In this document: piece by piece, positions 31,605 to 44,199 of the stretch
Layout: each line of letters starts with the position of its first letter
How positions within the stretch are numbered: the first letter of the stretch is position 1
DNA from: Sva-07 sp963707515
GTDB taxonomy: Bacteria > Actinomycetota > Acidimicrobiia > Acidimicrobiales > Ilumatobacteraceae
Assembly: GCA_963707515.1 (NCBI GenBank)
Contig: CAVPQI010000001.1
Span: forward strand, 1,612,001 to 1,676,000
DNA length: 64,000 nt
Direction of reading: 5' to 3'
Notes under the pieces: generated by a model
Seen by the model: only the letters and a program-made list of their open reading frames with translations
The model's database searches: none
Told to the model about the DNA's origin: nothing
Program-made: the position numbers and the translations under genes

Positions 31605-31715
31605 GGATGTGTCCCCATTTCGTCCCCCTGGTGGAGCGGAGCCACGGGCGTGTCACCGCCACCCGCGACGCTAGGCCTCCCCGCCCCCCGTTGCTGGGAT
31701 TCCCCCGCGTCGCCG

Positions 31716-31759
31716 CGACGTCACAGCGACGTCACGGCGATGTCACGGCGACGTCACGG
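31716..31759. repeat. Four tandem 11-bp CGACGTCACGG repeats upstream of aqpZ
   Basis: Units at 31716, 31727, 31738 and 31749 (CGACGTCACAG, CGACGTCACGG, CGATGTCACGG, CGACGTCACGG). The 11-bp period places each copy on nearly the same face of the helix. The array lies about 110 bp upstream of the aqpZ start and overlaps the stop codon of the next gene. It could be a regulator-binding array or plain slippage. Confidence 0.7.
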
Positions 31760-32197
31760 CACGTCGTGGGGGGTGGCCTCGTGGCCGCGGAGACCGGCCG
31801 AGCGGCGGCGCTCCTTCATCTCCGCCTCGTAGACGTGCGGCCGGCCGGCGGTGAGGTCGTCGCGGACCCGTCGCTCGACGTCACGGACGGCGTCGTAGTA
31901 GAGGCGGTCGAACTCCTCGACGATCTGGAACGTCCAGCGCCCGTCGAGGACGTTGCGTCCGACGATCTGGCGCTCGAGGCGGCCCGCCCAATCGCCGTGA
32001 CCGGCGTCGGCGAGCATCTCGGCGGCTTCTCCCATCATCGCGTCGGCGCTGCCGATCAGCTGATGGAAGTCGTACAGCCTCCCCCGAGCCCGTTCGACAC
32101 GTTCGAGCGCCTCGGTCAACTTGCCGACCGCGGCGACGGTCTCGTCGCTGACCCCCGCCGGTCGCCGATCGAGCCCTGCGCCGTCATCTCGTCCCAT
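31754..32197 (-). CDS. Hypothetical protein, charged and probably helical
   Basis: 147 residues, not recognised. After a short Gly/Asp/Arg-rich start it has a heptad-like helical stretch (VGKLTEALERVERARGRLYD) and a second conserved-looking part (WAGRLERQIVGRNVLDGRWT, FQIVEEFDRLYYDAVRDVER). No signal peptide, membrane helix or Cys. The real start might be one of several internal codons. Downstream is aqpZ; upstream is the triple hairpin array. Confidence 0.6.
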   Translation of the reverse strand: MGRDDGAGLDRRPAGVSDETVAAVGKLTEALERVERARGRLYDFHQLIGSADAMMGEAAEMLADAGHGDWAGRLERQIVGRNVLDGRWTFQIVEEFDRLYYDAVRDVERRVRDDLTAGRPHVYEAEMKERRRSAGLRGHEATPHDVP

Positions 32198-32241
32198 GAC
32201 GCTGACCGTTTCCGACGCCGTGCCGAACCATGCACCGAGGA

Positions 32242-32447
32242 CACCGGCGACCGAGTCGGGCGCTTCAGCGTCAGCGACAACGTCGGATGTCAGCGTTGTC
32301 GCTGACGCTGTTCACCGGCGAGCGAGTCGGGCGTCTGCGTCAGCGACAACGTCGGATGTCAGCGTTGTCGCTGACGCTGTTCACCGGCGAGCGAGTCGGG
32401 CGGTCTGCGTCAGCGACAACGTCGGATGTCAGCGTTGTCGCTGACGC
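32242..32447. repeat. Three tandem repeats, each with an identical 15-bp-stem hairpin
   Basis: Units of 71, 69 and about 66 bp start at 32242, 32313 and 32382. Each has a 15-bp perfect inverted repeat (GCGTCAGCGACAACG and its complement; 16 bp in the first unit) around an identical 11-base loop TCGGATGTCAG: stems 32267-32282/32294-32309, 32337-32351/32363-32377 and 32407-32421/32433-32447. Direct-repeat flanks (CACCGGCGA.CGAGTCGGGCG) join them. It lies between the metH stop (32476) and a hypothetical gene. Nothing in it encodes a protein. A terminator array, a REP/BIME-like element or a protein-binding array are all possible. Confidence 0.9.
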
Positions 32448-32475
32448 AGAGCGCCGTTTCACACCGTCAGGTGCG

Positions 32476-36161
<3,686 letters not shown>

Positions 36162-36219
36162 CGGAATACCTCGGGTCGGCGGCAGCGCGGTCGGCGGAGC
36201 TTCGTTGGGGTTGGGCAGG

Positions 36220-37185
36220 TCATGCGGCAGAGTGCATCGCGTCGGCGTCGCGGCCGAGCCAGGCGGTCACGGTCAGGCCGTCGCCGCGGTCGGGCGGATC
36301 GACGTCGACGATCGCCGTGCAGGCGAGCCCGGCGTGGTCGAACGCGTCACGCACGTGGTCGTGGGCGAAGCCGAGCCGCCGGTGGGCGGCGGCGCGGAGG
36401 AACTCGTGGTGATGGGGGGCGAAGTCGACGACGAGCAGCCGGCCGCCGGGTGTCAACAGCCGGCGCGCCTCGGCGATCGCCCGGTCGGGGTCGTCGAGGT
36501 AGTGCAGCACCTGGTGGATGACGACGAGATCGAACGACGCCGGGTCGAGCGGCGGGCAGTAGACGTCGCCCTGGCGCAGCTCCCAGTTGCGGTGCGGCCC
36601 GCGTTCGAGGTTGGCGCGGGCGACGGAGAGCATCGAGTGGCTGGCGTCGAGCCCGACCACCCGGTCGGCACGGCCGCCGAGCAGCTGCAGCATCCGGCCG
36701 GTGCCGGTGCCGATGTCGAGGACGCGACCGAGCGGTCCGTCGCCGAGCACGTCGAGGATCGCCGCTTCGACCGTCGCCGGCGCGGCGTGCAACGCCCGCT
36801 CCTCGTCCCAGATGGGGGCGATCTGCTCGAAGTACTCGTTGGCCGCCTCGGCCCGCCGCCGGCGGGCGAGGTGGAGGCGTTGGCGATCGCCGGCGAGCAC
36901 GGCGTCGTCACCGTCGATGCGCTCGAGCGCCGCCCTGACGAGGTCGCCTTGCGGGCCGTCCACCAGGCGGAAGAACGCCCAGCTGCCTTCACGGCTCTTG
37001 GAGATCAGGCCGGCATCGACGAGCACCCGGAGGTGGCGCGACACGCGCGGCTGGGACTGCCCGAGGATCTCGGTGAGGTCGGTGACGGTGACCTCGCCCT
37101 CACCCATCACGGCGAGGATGCGCAGGCGCGACTCCTCACTGATCGCCTTCAGCGTCTCGATGCCGACGTCGAGCTCCACCGACAT
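36220..37185 (-). CDS. ArsR-family regulator fused to a SAM-dependent methyltransferase domain
   Basis: 321 residues from the ATG at 37183-37185; alternative in-frame starts at 37206 and 37212 overlap an operator-like palindrome. Residues 1-85 are a winged-helix ArsR domain (LKAISEESRLRILAVMGEGE; LTEILGQSQPRVSRHLRVLV) lacking the Cys pairs of metal sensors. Residues about 110-321 are a class I methyltransferase fold (RVLDIGTGTGRMLQLLGGRA; FDLVVIHQVLHYLDDPDRAI). ArsR regulators of methionine-cycle genes that respond to S-adenosylhomocysteine (SahR type) are known; a SAM/SAH-binding domain fused to ArsR and placed directly before metH fits such a sensor (inference). The domain could sense SAM/SAH rather than methylate. 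Confidence 0.82.
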   Translation of the reverse strand: MSVELDVGIETLKAISEESRLRILAVMGEGEVTVTDLTEILGQSQPRVSRHLRVLVDAGLISKSREGSWAFFRLVDGPQGDLVRAALERIDGDDAVLAGDRQRLHLARRRRAEAANEYFEQIAPIWDEERALHAAPATVEAAILDVLGDGPLGRVLDIGTGTGRMLQLLGGRADRVVGLDASHSMLSVARANLERGPHRNWELRQGDVYCPPLDPASFDLVVIHQVLHYLDDPDRAIAEARRLLTPGGRLLVVDFAPHHHEFLRAAAHRRLGFAHDHVRDAFDHAGLACTAIVDVDPPDRGDGLTVTAWLGRDADAMHSAA

Positions 37186-37200
37186 CCGGGCATCATATAA

Positions 37201-37216
37201 AGACATCTGCATGTCT
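37201..37216. promoter_or_regulatory. Operator-like palindrome upstream of the ArsR-methyltransferase gene
   Basis: AGACAT-CTGC-ATGTCT, a perfect 6-bp inverted repeat with a 4-base spacer, 16-31 bp upstream of the chosen start codon and next to an AT-rich patch (ATATAA) rare in this DNA. ArsR proteins bind such palindromes, so autoregulation, also covering metH, is plausible. It also lies 51 bp upstream of the divergent udp gene. Confidence 0.55.
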
Positions 37217-37266
37217 GCAAGCAGGCGGAGGGCCGGCATGCTGACGGCGCGCGGTACGGTGCCGAG

Positions 37267-38025
37267 ATGGCCGAAGCGTTCCATCTCGGATTGACCACCG
37301 AACGACTCGCCGGGGCGACCATCGCCATCGTGCCCGGCGACCCTGGCCGCGTCGAGCGCATCGCCTCGACGATGGACACCGCCGAAGCCCTGGCCACGCA
37401 CCGCGAGTACACGTCGTGGCTCGGCCACGTCGGTGGCACGCCGATCGTCGTGTGCTCGACCGGCATCGGCGGCCCGTCGACGTCGGTCGCCGTGGAGGAG
37501 CTCGCCCAGGTCGGGGTGCGAACCTTCCTGCGCGTCGGCACGACCGGCGGCATCCAACCCCAGGTCCGACCCGGCGATGTCGTCGTCACCACCGGTGCCG
37601 TGCGACTCGACGGAGCCAGCCAGCACTTCGCCCCGCTCGAGTTCCCCGCCGTCGCCGACTTCGCCTGCACGACAGCACTCGTCGCCGCCGCTCGCGACGC
37701 CGGCATCGAACCGCACATCGGCATCACCGCCTCGTCGGACACCTTCTATCCCGGCCAGGAGCGCTACGACACGTATTCAGGACGCGTCACGGCTCGCTTT
37801 CGCGGCAGCCTTGCCGAATGGCAGGCGATGGGGGTCCTCAACTACGAGATGGAGTCGGCGACGCTGTTCACGATGTGCGCCACGATGGGCCTGCGCGCCG
37901 GGTGCGTCGCCGGGGTGATCGTCAACCGCGGCGATCAGGAGATGCCCGACAGCGAGGTCATCGCTCGCACCGAGGAGACCGCGGTCCGCATCGTCGTCGC
38001 CGCCGCCGCGGCACTCGCACGCTGA
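37267..38025 (+). CDS. udp: Uridine phosphorylase-type nucleoside phosphorylase
   Basis: PNP/UDP family enzyme of pyrimidine salvage (uridine + phosphate to uracil + ribose-1-phosphate), 252 residues, hexamer in known members. Typical motifs: AIVPGDPGRVERIA (phosphate-binding), STGIGGPSTSVAVEEL, RVGTTGGIQPQVRPGDVVV and the substrate-binding NYEMESATLFTMCATMG near residue 197, which favours uridine phosphorylase. Divergent from the ArsR-methyltransferase gene and followed by a lipoprotein gene on the same strand. Confidence 0.9.
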   Translation: MAEAFHLGLTTERLAGATIAIVPGDPGRVERIASTMDTAEALATHREYTSWLGHVGGTPIVVCSTGIGGPSTSVAVEELAQVGVRTFLRVGTTGGIQPQVRPGDVVVTTGAVRLDGASQHFAPLEFPAVADFACTTALVAAARDAGIEPHIGITASSDTFYPGQERYDTYSGRVTARFRGSLAEWQAMGVLNYEMESATLFTMCATMGLRAGCVAGVIVNRGDQEMPDSEVIARTEETAVRIVVAAAAALAR

Positions 38026-38060
38026 GCGCGAGCGACCGCGCCCTCGCCTATCGTGGCCGT

Positions 38061-38573
38061 GTGGGAGGACGCCGCTCTGCGGGCTCCGTGCTCGCCGCCG
38101 TGCTCGCCGGCGTCGGTCTCGTGGCCTGTTCCGACGATCCCGACCCGAGCAGGGTCGATGCGGCCACCGCGCTCGTCGCCCTGGTCGAGTGGCAGGTCGA
38201 CGAGTGGACGCCTCCCGCCGACGCCGACGACGACCTCCTGCCCGTGATCTACCTGGTCTCGGCCGACGGCGACATGATCGACGTCGCCGTGCAGGCGTCG
38301 GTCACCAAGGACACCGCCAACGATGCCACCGTCCGCTTCGCCGACGCCGCCCACGACGCGTTCGACCTGACGGAGGACGGCGCACCGGTCCACGACGACG
38401 GGGTGATGCTGGCGGTGGGGGTGATCCCCGAACCGGCACGTCGGATGACGTTGGAGGTCGACCGTTACGAGGCCAAGGACGATGTCGAGTTGCTGCTGGT
38501 CAACCTCGAAGCGCGGCACCCGACGACGAACAACCCCCAGCGGGCGGCGATCACGGCGTTGTCGGAGCGTTGA
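38061..38573 (+). CDS. Putative lipoprotein of unknown function
   Basis: 170 residues from GTG 38061. A short positively charged start (VGGRRSAG) and a hydrophobic stretch (SVLAAVLAGVGL) end in the lipobox LVAC, followed by SDDPDPSRVDAAT, so it should be lipid-anchored on the outer face of the membrane. The rest is acidic, mixed alpha/beta, with a central VIYLVSADGDMIDVAVQASV segment. No family recognised. Its 3' end overlaps the convergent MFS gene by 23 bases. Confidence 0.65.
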   Translation: MGGRRSAGSVLAAVLAGVGLVACSDDPDPSRVDAATALVALVEWQVDEWTPPADADDDLLPVIYLVSADGDMIDVAVQASVTKDTANDATVRFADAAHDAFDLTEDGAPVHDDGVMLAVGVIPEPARRMTLEVDRYEAKDDVELLLVNLEARHPTTNNPQRAAITALSER

Positions 38574-40074
38574 TCAACCGCTCAGCGAGCTGCATCGCGT
38601 CGCGGACGTCCGCTTCGTCGATCTCGCCGGTGTGATCGAGCGCCCGGCGGCGGAGCGCCTCGAGCTCCTGGCGTGCCTCGCCGTCCTCCTCCCGGCCGAC
38701 GATCGTCGCCGCCAGGTCGGCAGCGGCCGACGCCTCGATCACCGCCACCCTCCGATCGCCTTCGGCCCACGAGCGGTGCGCCTCGATCAGCCGGTCGCGG
38801 GCGCGGCCCGCGGCGTCGTCGTTGCCCGCGAAACGGTCCGCCTCGGTCACACCGCGCATGCCGATCACGAACGCCGGCACGTAGATCGCCGTCAACAGCA
38901 TCATGCTCACCTCCGGCGGGAGCGAGATCGGCGTGGCGAGGACGCCACCGAACACCCAGGCGAGCTGGAACTGCGTCTCGTAACGGGCGCCCGCACGGCC
39001 GAGCAGCGCCTCCGGGGCGCGCCGCTGCAGCAGGCCGTCGAACGCGTTGCGGGCGAGCGTCGTCGACAACCCGACGAGCAGCGAGATCACCATCAACAGC
39101 GGTACCGACGCGCCGAGCACGCCGACGGCGGTGAACGCCGCAGGGAGTGCGATCGCCAGTGAGATCAGCCGCTCCTCGCGGAACCGCCGACGGAGCATCG
39201 CCGCTGCGCTGTGGCCGGCGAAGGCACCGGCGCCGTACAGGGCGGCGGCGATGCCGTAGACGTAGGCGGGCTCACTGGTGCGCCGCAGGGTGAACGCCAG
39301 GGTGAAGACGAAGAAGCCGACCGCAGCGCGCACGGCGAGCATGCCGATCGAGGACAGGACGATCAACGGGAGGTGGGTCTCGGTGTACTCCAGCTCGTCG
39401 TCGACGGTGGGCACCGGGGCGCGTGGCCGAACCCGCAACGCCACGCCGGCGGCAATCGCCAGCAGCACCGCGGCGCCCCGCAACGTCCACTCCGGCCCGG
39501 TCGCGGCGAACAATGCGGTGGCGGCGAGCACCCCGATCGCCGCCGTGATCGTGGCGAAGCGGGCCAGCCGGGCGTTCGTCGCCACCAGCTCCTCGGGGTC
39601 GTCGACCAGCGTCTGCACCAACGTCTGCTTGACGATGCCGGACGCCTTGCTGAGGATCAGCACCACAAGTGCCACCGGGTAGAACGCCAGCTGCAACAGG
39701 GTCACCGCCAGCACGAGGCACGCCACGGCACGGCCGACGTAGAACGCGGAGGCGACGAACCGCTGCGACCCGCGGAATCGGTCGACCGCCGGGCCGACGA
39801 GCGGCGAGAGCACCGCCAACGGCGCCATCGTCACCACCAGGTACAGCAGGATCTGCTCGCGGGATGCGTCGGGGCTGACGTTGAAGAACAGCGAGCCGGC
39901 GAGGCTCACCGAGACGAAGGCGTCACCGGCGGCGGCAGAGCCGTGGGCGATCGCCAGCGGGACGACCCCGCCACGACCGACGATGCCGCGCCCGAGGCGG
40001 ACGATCGGGCTGGCGCGGCGATCGACGTCCGCCGGCGCCTCGTCGGTGGCCCCTGCCCGCGACATCATCCCCAT
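38551..40074 (-). CDS. Major facilitator superfamily transporter
   Basis: 507 residues from ATG 40072-40074 (MGMMSRAGATDEAPADVDRR); the open frame upstream encodes Pro/His-rich noise overlapping the aguA repeat. About 12 hydrophobic segments follow; LSPLVGPAVDRFRGSQRFVA matches the MFS loop 2-3 motif (G-x-D-R). The C-terminal 85 residues are a cytoplasmic charged tail (DRLIEAHRSWAEGDRRVAVI and so on). No signature of a particular substrate; arrangement resembles MFS proteins of DUF-type actinobacterial families. Encoded just downstream of aguA on the same strand. Confidence 0.75.
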   Translation of the reverse strand: MGMMSRAGATDEAPADVDRRASPIVRLGRGIVGRGGVVPLAIAHGSAAAGDAFVSVSLAGSLFFNVSPDASREQILLYLVVTMAPLAVLSPLVGPAVDRFRGSQRFVASAFYVGRAVACLVLAVTLLQLAFYPVALVVLILSKASGIVKQTLVQTLVDDPEELVATNARLARFATITAAIGVLAATALFAATGPEWTLRGAAVLLAIAAGVALRVRPRAPVPTVDDELEYTETHLPLIVLSSIGMLAVRAAVGFFVFTLAFTLRRTSEPAYVYGIAAALYGAGAFAGHSAAAMLRRRFREERLISLAIALPAAFTAVGVLGASVPLLMVISLLVGLSTTLARNAFDGLLQRRAPEALLGRAGARYETQFQLAWVFGGVLATPISLPPEVSMMLLTAIYVPAFVIGMRGVTEADRFAGNDDAAGRARDRLIEAHRSWAEGDRRVAVIEASAAADLAATIVGREEDGEARQELEALRRRALDHTGEIDEADVRDAMQLAERLINAPTTP

Positions 40075-40138
40075 CTTGACCGATCGCCGGGCTGCGGCAC
40101 CGACCGACGCCGACGCACGGTGGGGTGGACTCGCTCGT

Positions 40139-41268
40139 TCACCGGGCGGCAGGTTCGGGTGCGGGTGCGGGTGCGGGTGGCGGTGGCGGTGGGGTGGGTG
40201 TGGTGGGCGCGGGTGTGGTGGGTGTGGGTGTGGCGGGTGCGGGTGGGGTGGGTGTGGGTGGGGTGGGTGTGGGAGGGCGTGCCGGGATCTGCTGGGTGAT
40301 GCAGTGGATGCCGCCGCCACCGCTGGCGAGGACGGCGCCCACGTCGAGGCCGATGACGTCGCGGCCGGGGTACAGCTCACCGATCAGCGCCAGCATGTCC
40401 GTATCGGCGGCGTGGCCGCACGTCGGCACGAGGACGAAGCCGTTGCCGACGTAGTAGTTGAGGTAGGGCACGACGACGCGCTGACCATCGACCTCGGCGA
40501 ACGGCAGCACCGGCACCGACGTCACCTCGATCGGTTCGCCCCGGGCGTCGAGTGCCCCGACGGCGACGCGCCGGTTGACGTCCATCCGCAGCCAGTCGGC
40601 CTCGCCCGGGTCGTCACACCCCTGGACCACGAGGTGGCCCGGAGCGGCGAACGCGGCGACGTTGTCGACGTGACCGTCGGTGTCGCCGTCGAGCGCCAGC
40701 CCGTACGGCAGCCAGACGACGCGACGGGCACCGAGCTCGCGGTGCAGCACCGCCTCGATCTCCACCAGTGAGCGGCCGGGGTTGCGGTTGGGATGGAGCA
40801 GGCACTGCGTGGTCGTGGCGATCGTGCCGGCACCATCGCCGGTGATCGATCCGCCCTCGAGGACGTGGTCGACGCTCCGCACCGGGTCGCCGCGCTGCTC
40901 GGCGAAGCGGCGGGCGGCGAGGGCGTCGTCTGCGTACGGATGGAACTTCTCGCCCCAGGCGTTGAACACCCAGTCGGTGGCCACCATCGAGTGGCGGTCG
41001 TCGACGTAGATCGGGCCGCTGTCGCGGAACCACGAGTCGTCGATCGCCAGCTCGACGACGTCGACGTCGCTCCCGCACGCCGCGGCGGCACGCTCCACGG
41101 CGCGCGGCGGGGCGAGCATCGTCACCGGCTCGTAGGCGGCGATCGCCCGGGCGACGGTGGCGTGGGCCGACTCGGCGTCGGCGAGGCGGTCACCCCACAG
41201 CTCGGGACGGACGGGCCAACACATCGCCGTGGCGGCGTGCGGCTCCCACTCCGCCGGGAGCCGGGGAG

Positions 41269-41272
<4 letters not shown>
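40139..41272 (-). CDS. aguA: Agmatine deiminase with a Pro/Thr-rich C-terminal tail
   Basis: Peptidylarginine-deiminase-type enzyme converting agmatine to N-carbamoylputrescine and ammonia, 377 residues. Motifs: DDSWFRDSGPIYVDDRH (substrate carboxyl/guanidine binding), LEGGSITGDGAGTIATTTQC, GDTDGHVDNVAAF, and the catalytic Cys in ASGGGGIHCITQQIPA near residue 323. The family ends soon after this motif; here about 45 extra residues of almost only Pro, Thr and Ala follow, encoded by a G-rich repeat. The ATG overlaps the aguB stop? No: aguB lies upstream and its stop overlaps this ATG (ATGA), so the two are translationally coupled. Confidence 0.92.
40155..40275. repeat. G-rich (plus strand) minisatellite encoding the AguA tail
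   Basis: About 120 bp of irregular GGGTG(T/C)GGGT-like units on the plus strand, the template strand of aguA. Many runs of three or four G lie close together, so G-quadruplexes could form in the template. The repeats encode Pro/Thr/Ala in the aguA frame. Confidence 0.8.
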
Positions 41273-42135
<863 letters not shown>

Positions 42136-42170
42136 CGGCGTCACGCTAGCGGTGGCGCCGTGGAGCACCG

Positions 42171-43034
42171 TCAGCGATCGGTCAGGGCGTCGTGGTCGCG
42201 CCAGGTGGCCTCGAGCCGATCGAGCCGCGCCGCTGCCTCGTCGCGGCGGCTGGCGGCGACATCGGCAACGAGCAGATTGCCGAGCGCAAGCGTGCCGGTG
42301 TGGCTGTCGAATGGCCCGTCGGACGCGGCGGCGATCACGAACGTGTGGGCGGCGCCGGCGGCGAGCGGCGACAACACGCTGTCGGTGATGGCGACGACCC
42401 ACGCTCCGGCGTCTCGCGCCCGCTCGGCGGCGTCGATCAGCCAGCGCTCGTACCGCCGGAGGTCGAGCACGACGAGCGTCGGATGGTCGCCGGCGAGGGC
42501 GATCGTGCGGGCGATGTCGACCGGTGTGCCGTCGAGCAGGTGGCAACCACCGCGCAGCTGGCCGAGGTCGCCGACGAATTGTTCGGCGACGCCCCGCGAC
42601 GCCACCCCCGACAGCACGAGCACGTCGTGACGCTCGTCGGCCAGGCGGGCGACGACGCCGGCGAGGGCGTCGGTGTCGATGCCCTCGAGGGTGGCGCGGA
42701 CGTTGTTCGCCTCGGTCTCGACATGGTGCGAGATGCGGTCACCGCCCTCGTCGGCACCGGCCGCGCGGCGCTGCTCACGGATGCGTTCCACGGCCGGGCG
42801 GAGCTGACCCGAGAGATCGGTCTGCACCGATTGCTGGAGGTCGGTGTAGCCCTCGTACCCGAGCTTGGTGGCGAAGCGGACGACGGTTGCCGTACCGACG
42901 TCAGCCGACGCTGCCAGCTCGGCGACGGTGCCGAAACCGACGAGCTGCGGGCTCGCCAGCACCGTCTCGGCGATCTGCCGTTCGGCACGGGTCAGCGTGT
43001 CGGCGCGTTCGAGCAAGCGTCGTTCGACCTCCAT
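42171..43034 (-). CDS. MurR/RpiR-family transcriptional regulator
   Basis: 287 residues. N-terminal HTH_6 domain (residues 1-80: RLLERADTLTRAERQIAETV; ADVGTATVVRFATKLGYEGY) and a C-terminal SIS domain (about 125-260: VLVLSGVASRGVAEQFVGDL; VAITDSVLSPLAAGAAHTFV) that normally binds a phosphosugar or another small ligand. First gene of the rpiR-aguB-aguA operon and divergent from the oxygenase gene, so it probably controls both. Twin TTGTTCCA boxes lie in the shared 140-bp promoter region. Confidence 0.85.
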   Translation of the reverse strand: MEVERRLLERADTLTRAERQIAETVLASPQLVGFGTVAELAASADVGTATVVRFATKLGYEGYTDLQQSVQTDLSGQLRPAVERIREQRRAAGADEGGDRISHHVETEANNVRATLEGIDTDALAGVVARLADERHDVLVLSGVASRGVAEQFVGDLGQLRGGCHLLDGTPVDIARTIALAGDHPTLVVLDLRRYERWLIDAAERARDAGAWVVAITDSVLSPLAAGAAHTFVIAAASDGPFDSHTGTLALGNLLVADVAASRRDEAAARLDRLEATWRDHDALTDR

Positions 43035-43086
43035 CCGCCCACCGTACCGGCCCGCACCCGTCGCGGCCCGAAGCCGTTGATCGGCG

Positions 43087-43124
43087 TTGTTCCATTCTCG
43101 TGTAGGGTTGGCACGCTTGTTCCA
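43087..43124. promoter_or_regulatory. Twin TTGTTCCA boxes between the RpiR gene and the oxygenase gene
   Basis: The octamer TTGTTCCA occurs at 43087-43094 and 43117-43124, 30 bp apart (about three helical turns), in a divergent promoter region. A TAGGGT hexamer between them could be a -10 element of the plus-strand gene. Likely operator of the adjacent RpiR-type regulator, by position. Confidence 0.5.
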
Positions 43125-43174
43125 GACCCGACTGAGGACGACGACTGAACCAACGACTGAGGACGACGACGACC

Positions 43175-44199
43175 GTGACGACGACGCACCCCACCGCCCC
43201 ACTGCACGCCACCCGCCTGCTGCACGCCCCGTGTGAGGCGATGACGGTCGACGCCAGCGGTTGGCACGTGCCGTTGCCGATCCCGGTGGAGCTCGACGAG
43301 CGACTCGTCGACCGCGCCGCGCTCGACGGACGCCGCCTGCCGATCGCCGTCGACGCCGCGCTGCACACGTTCGCGTCCCGCTCGCACCGCTCGGGTGCGT
43401 TGCTCGTGCGCAGCGTCCCGATCGGTGCGCTCCCGCCGACGCCGCCGACGCCCACCACACCCGTCGACAAGGACCTCGCCACCGAGTTGGTGCTGCTCAC
43501 CGTCGCTCGTCGCCTCGGGCAGCCGATCGGCTACGTGCCCGAGCACGGCGGACGCATCGTGCAGAACATCGTGCCCACTGCCGACGACGCCGACCGGCAG
43601 ACCTCGACGTCGTCGCGGTCAACCTGATGTTCCACACCGAGACCGCGTTCCATCCCCACCGCCCGCGCTACCTGTTGCTGCTGTGCCTGCGTGGCGACCC
43701 GACGGCACACACCACGCTGGTCTCCGTCCACGACCTGATCGAGCACCTGCCGCCGGCAGCCGTGGCGACGATGTTCGAACCGCGCTTTCGTACGGCGGTC
43801 GACGCCAGCTTCCTCGGCGGGCGCGCCAACGTCCTCGGTCCCGCGCGGCCGCTGCTGACCGGCACCCGCGACGAGCCGACGTTCGTGTTCGACGCCGACC
43901 TCACGGTGGGCATCGACCCGGAGTCCGACGACGTGCTCGTCGCCGTTCGTGACGCGATCGACGAGCTGACCACGTCGGTCGTGCTCGAAGCCGGTGATCT
44001 CCTGGTCGTCGACAACAACGTCGCCGTCCACGGCCGCTCACCGTTCGAGGCACGCTTCGACGGCACCGACCGGTGGCTGCAGCGATCGTTCGTCGTCAGC
44101 GACCTCGCCCCGAGCGCCGGCGAACGCCGTGGCCGTGTCATCACGACCGAATTCGGCGCCGGGCTAGGGTCACCGCGTGCCCACCGACCCGCCCACTGA
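43175..44199 (+). CDS. Fe(II)/2-oxoglutarate oxygenase of the clavaminate synthase/AsnO/VioC type, frameshifted
   Basis: N-terminal half (MTTTHPTAPLHATRLLHAPC, VELDERLVDRAALDGRRLPI, LLTVARRLGQPIGYVPEHGG) and C-terminal half (LDVVAVNLMFHTETAFHPHR, ending VVSDLAPSAGERRGRVITTE) are in two frames joined near 43602, where one base is missing. Repaired length is about 341 residues, as in asparagine and arginine beta-hydroxylases (AsnO, VioC). The metal ligands are HTE (FHTETAFH) and the distal His in NNVAVHGRSPF; HxE rather than HxD is the mark of the clavaminate synthase-like family. Substrate unknown; adjacent agmatine genes hint at arginine or a derivative (inference). Its 3' end overlaps the methyltransferase gene. 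Confidence 0.75.

Noticed and set aside
32242..32447. CRISPR array
   Set aside because: Units are not separated by unique spacers, carry long perfect palindromes and have no cas gene nearby.
36162..36219. Cobalamin riboswitch before metH
   Set aside because: The 58-bp gap is too short and shows no B12-box-like sequence.
40155..40275. Continuation of the MFS gene into the Pro/His-rich frame to 40380
   Set aside because: The upstream residues are simple antisense translation of the aguA tail repeat; MFS homology begins near residue 30 of the shorter protein.
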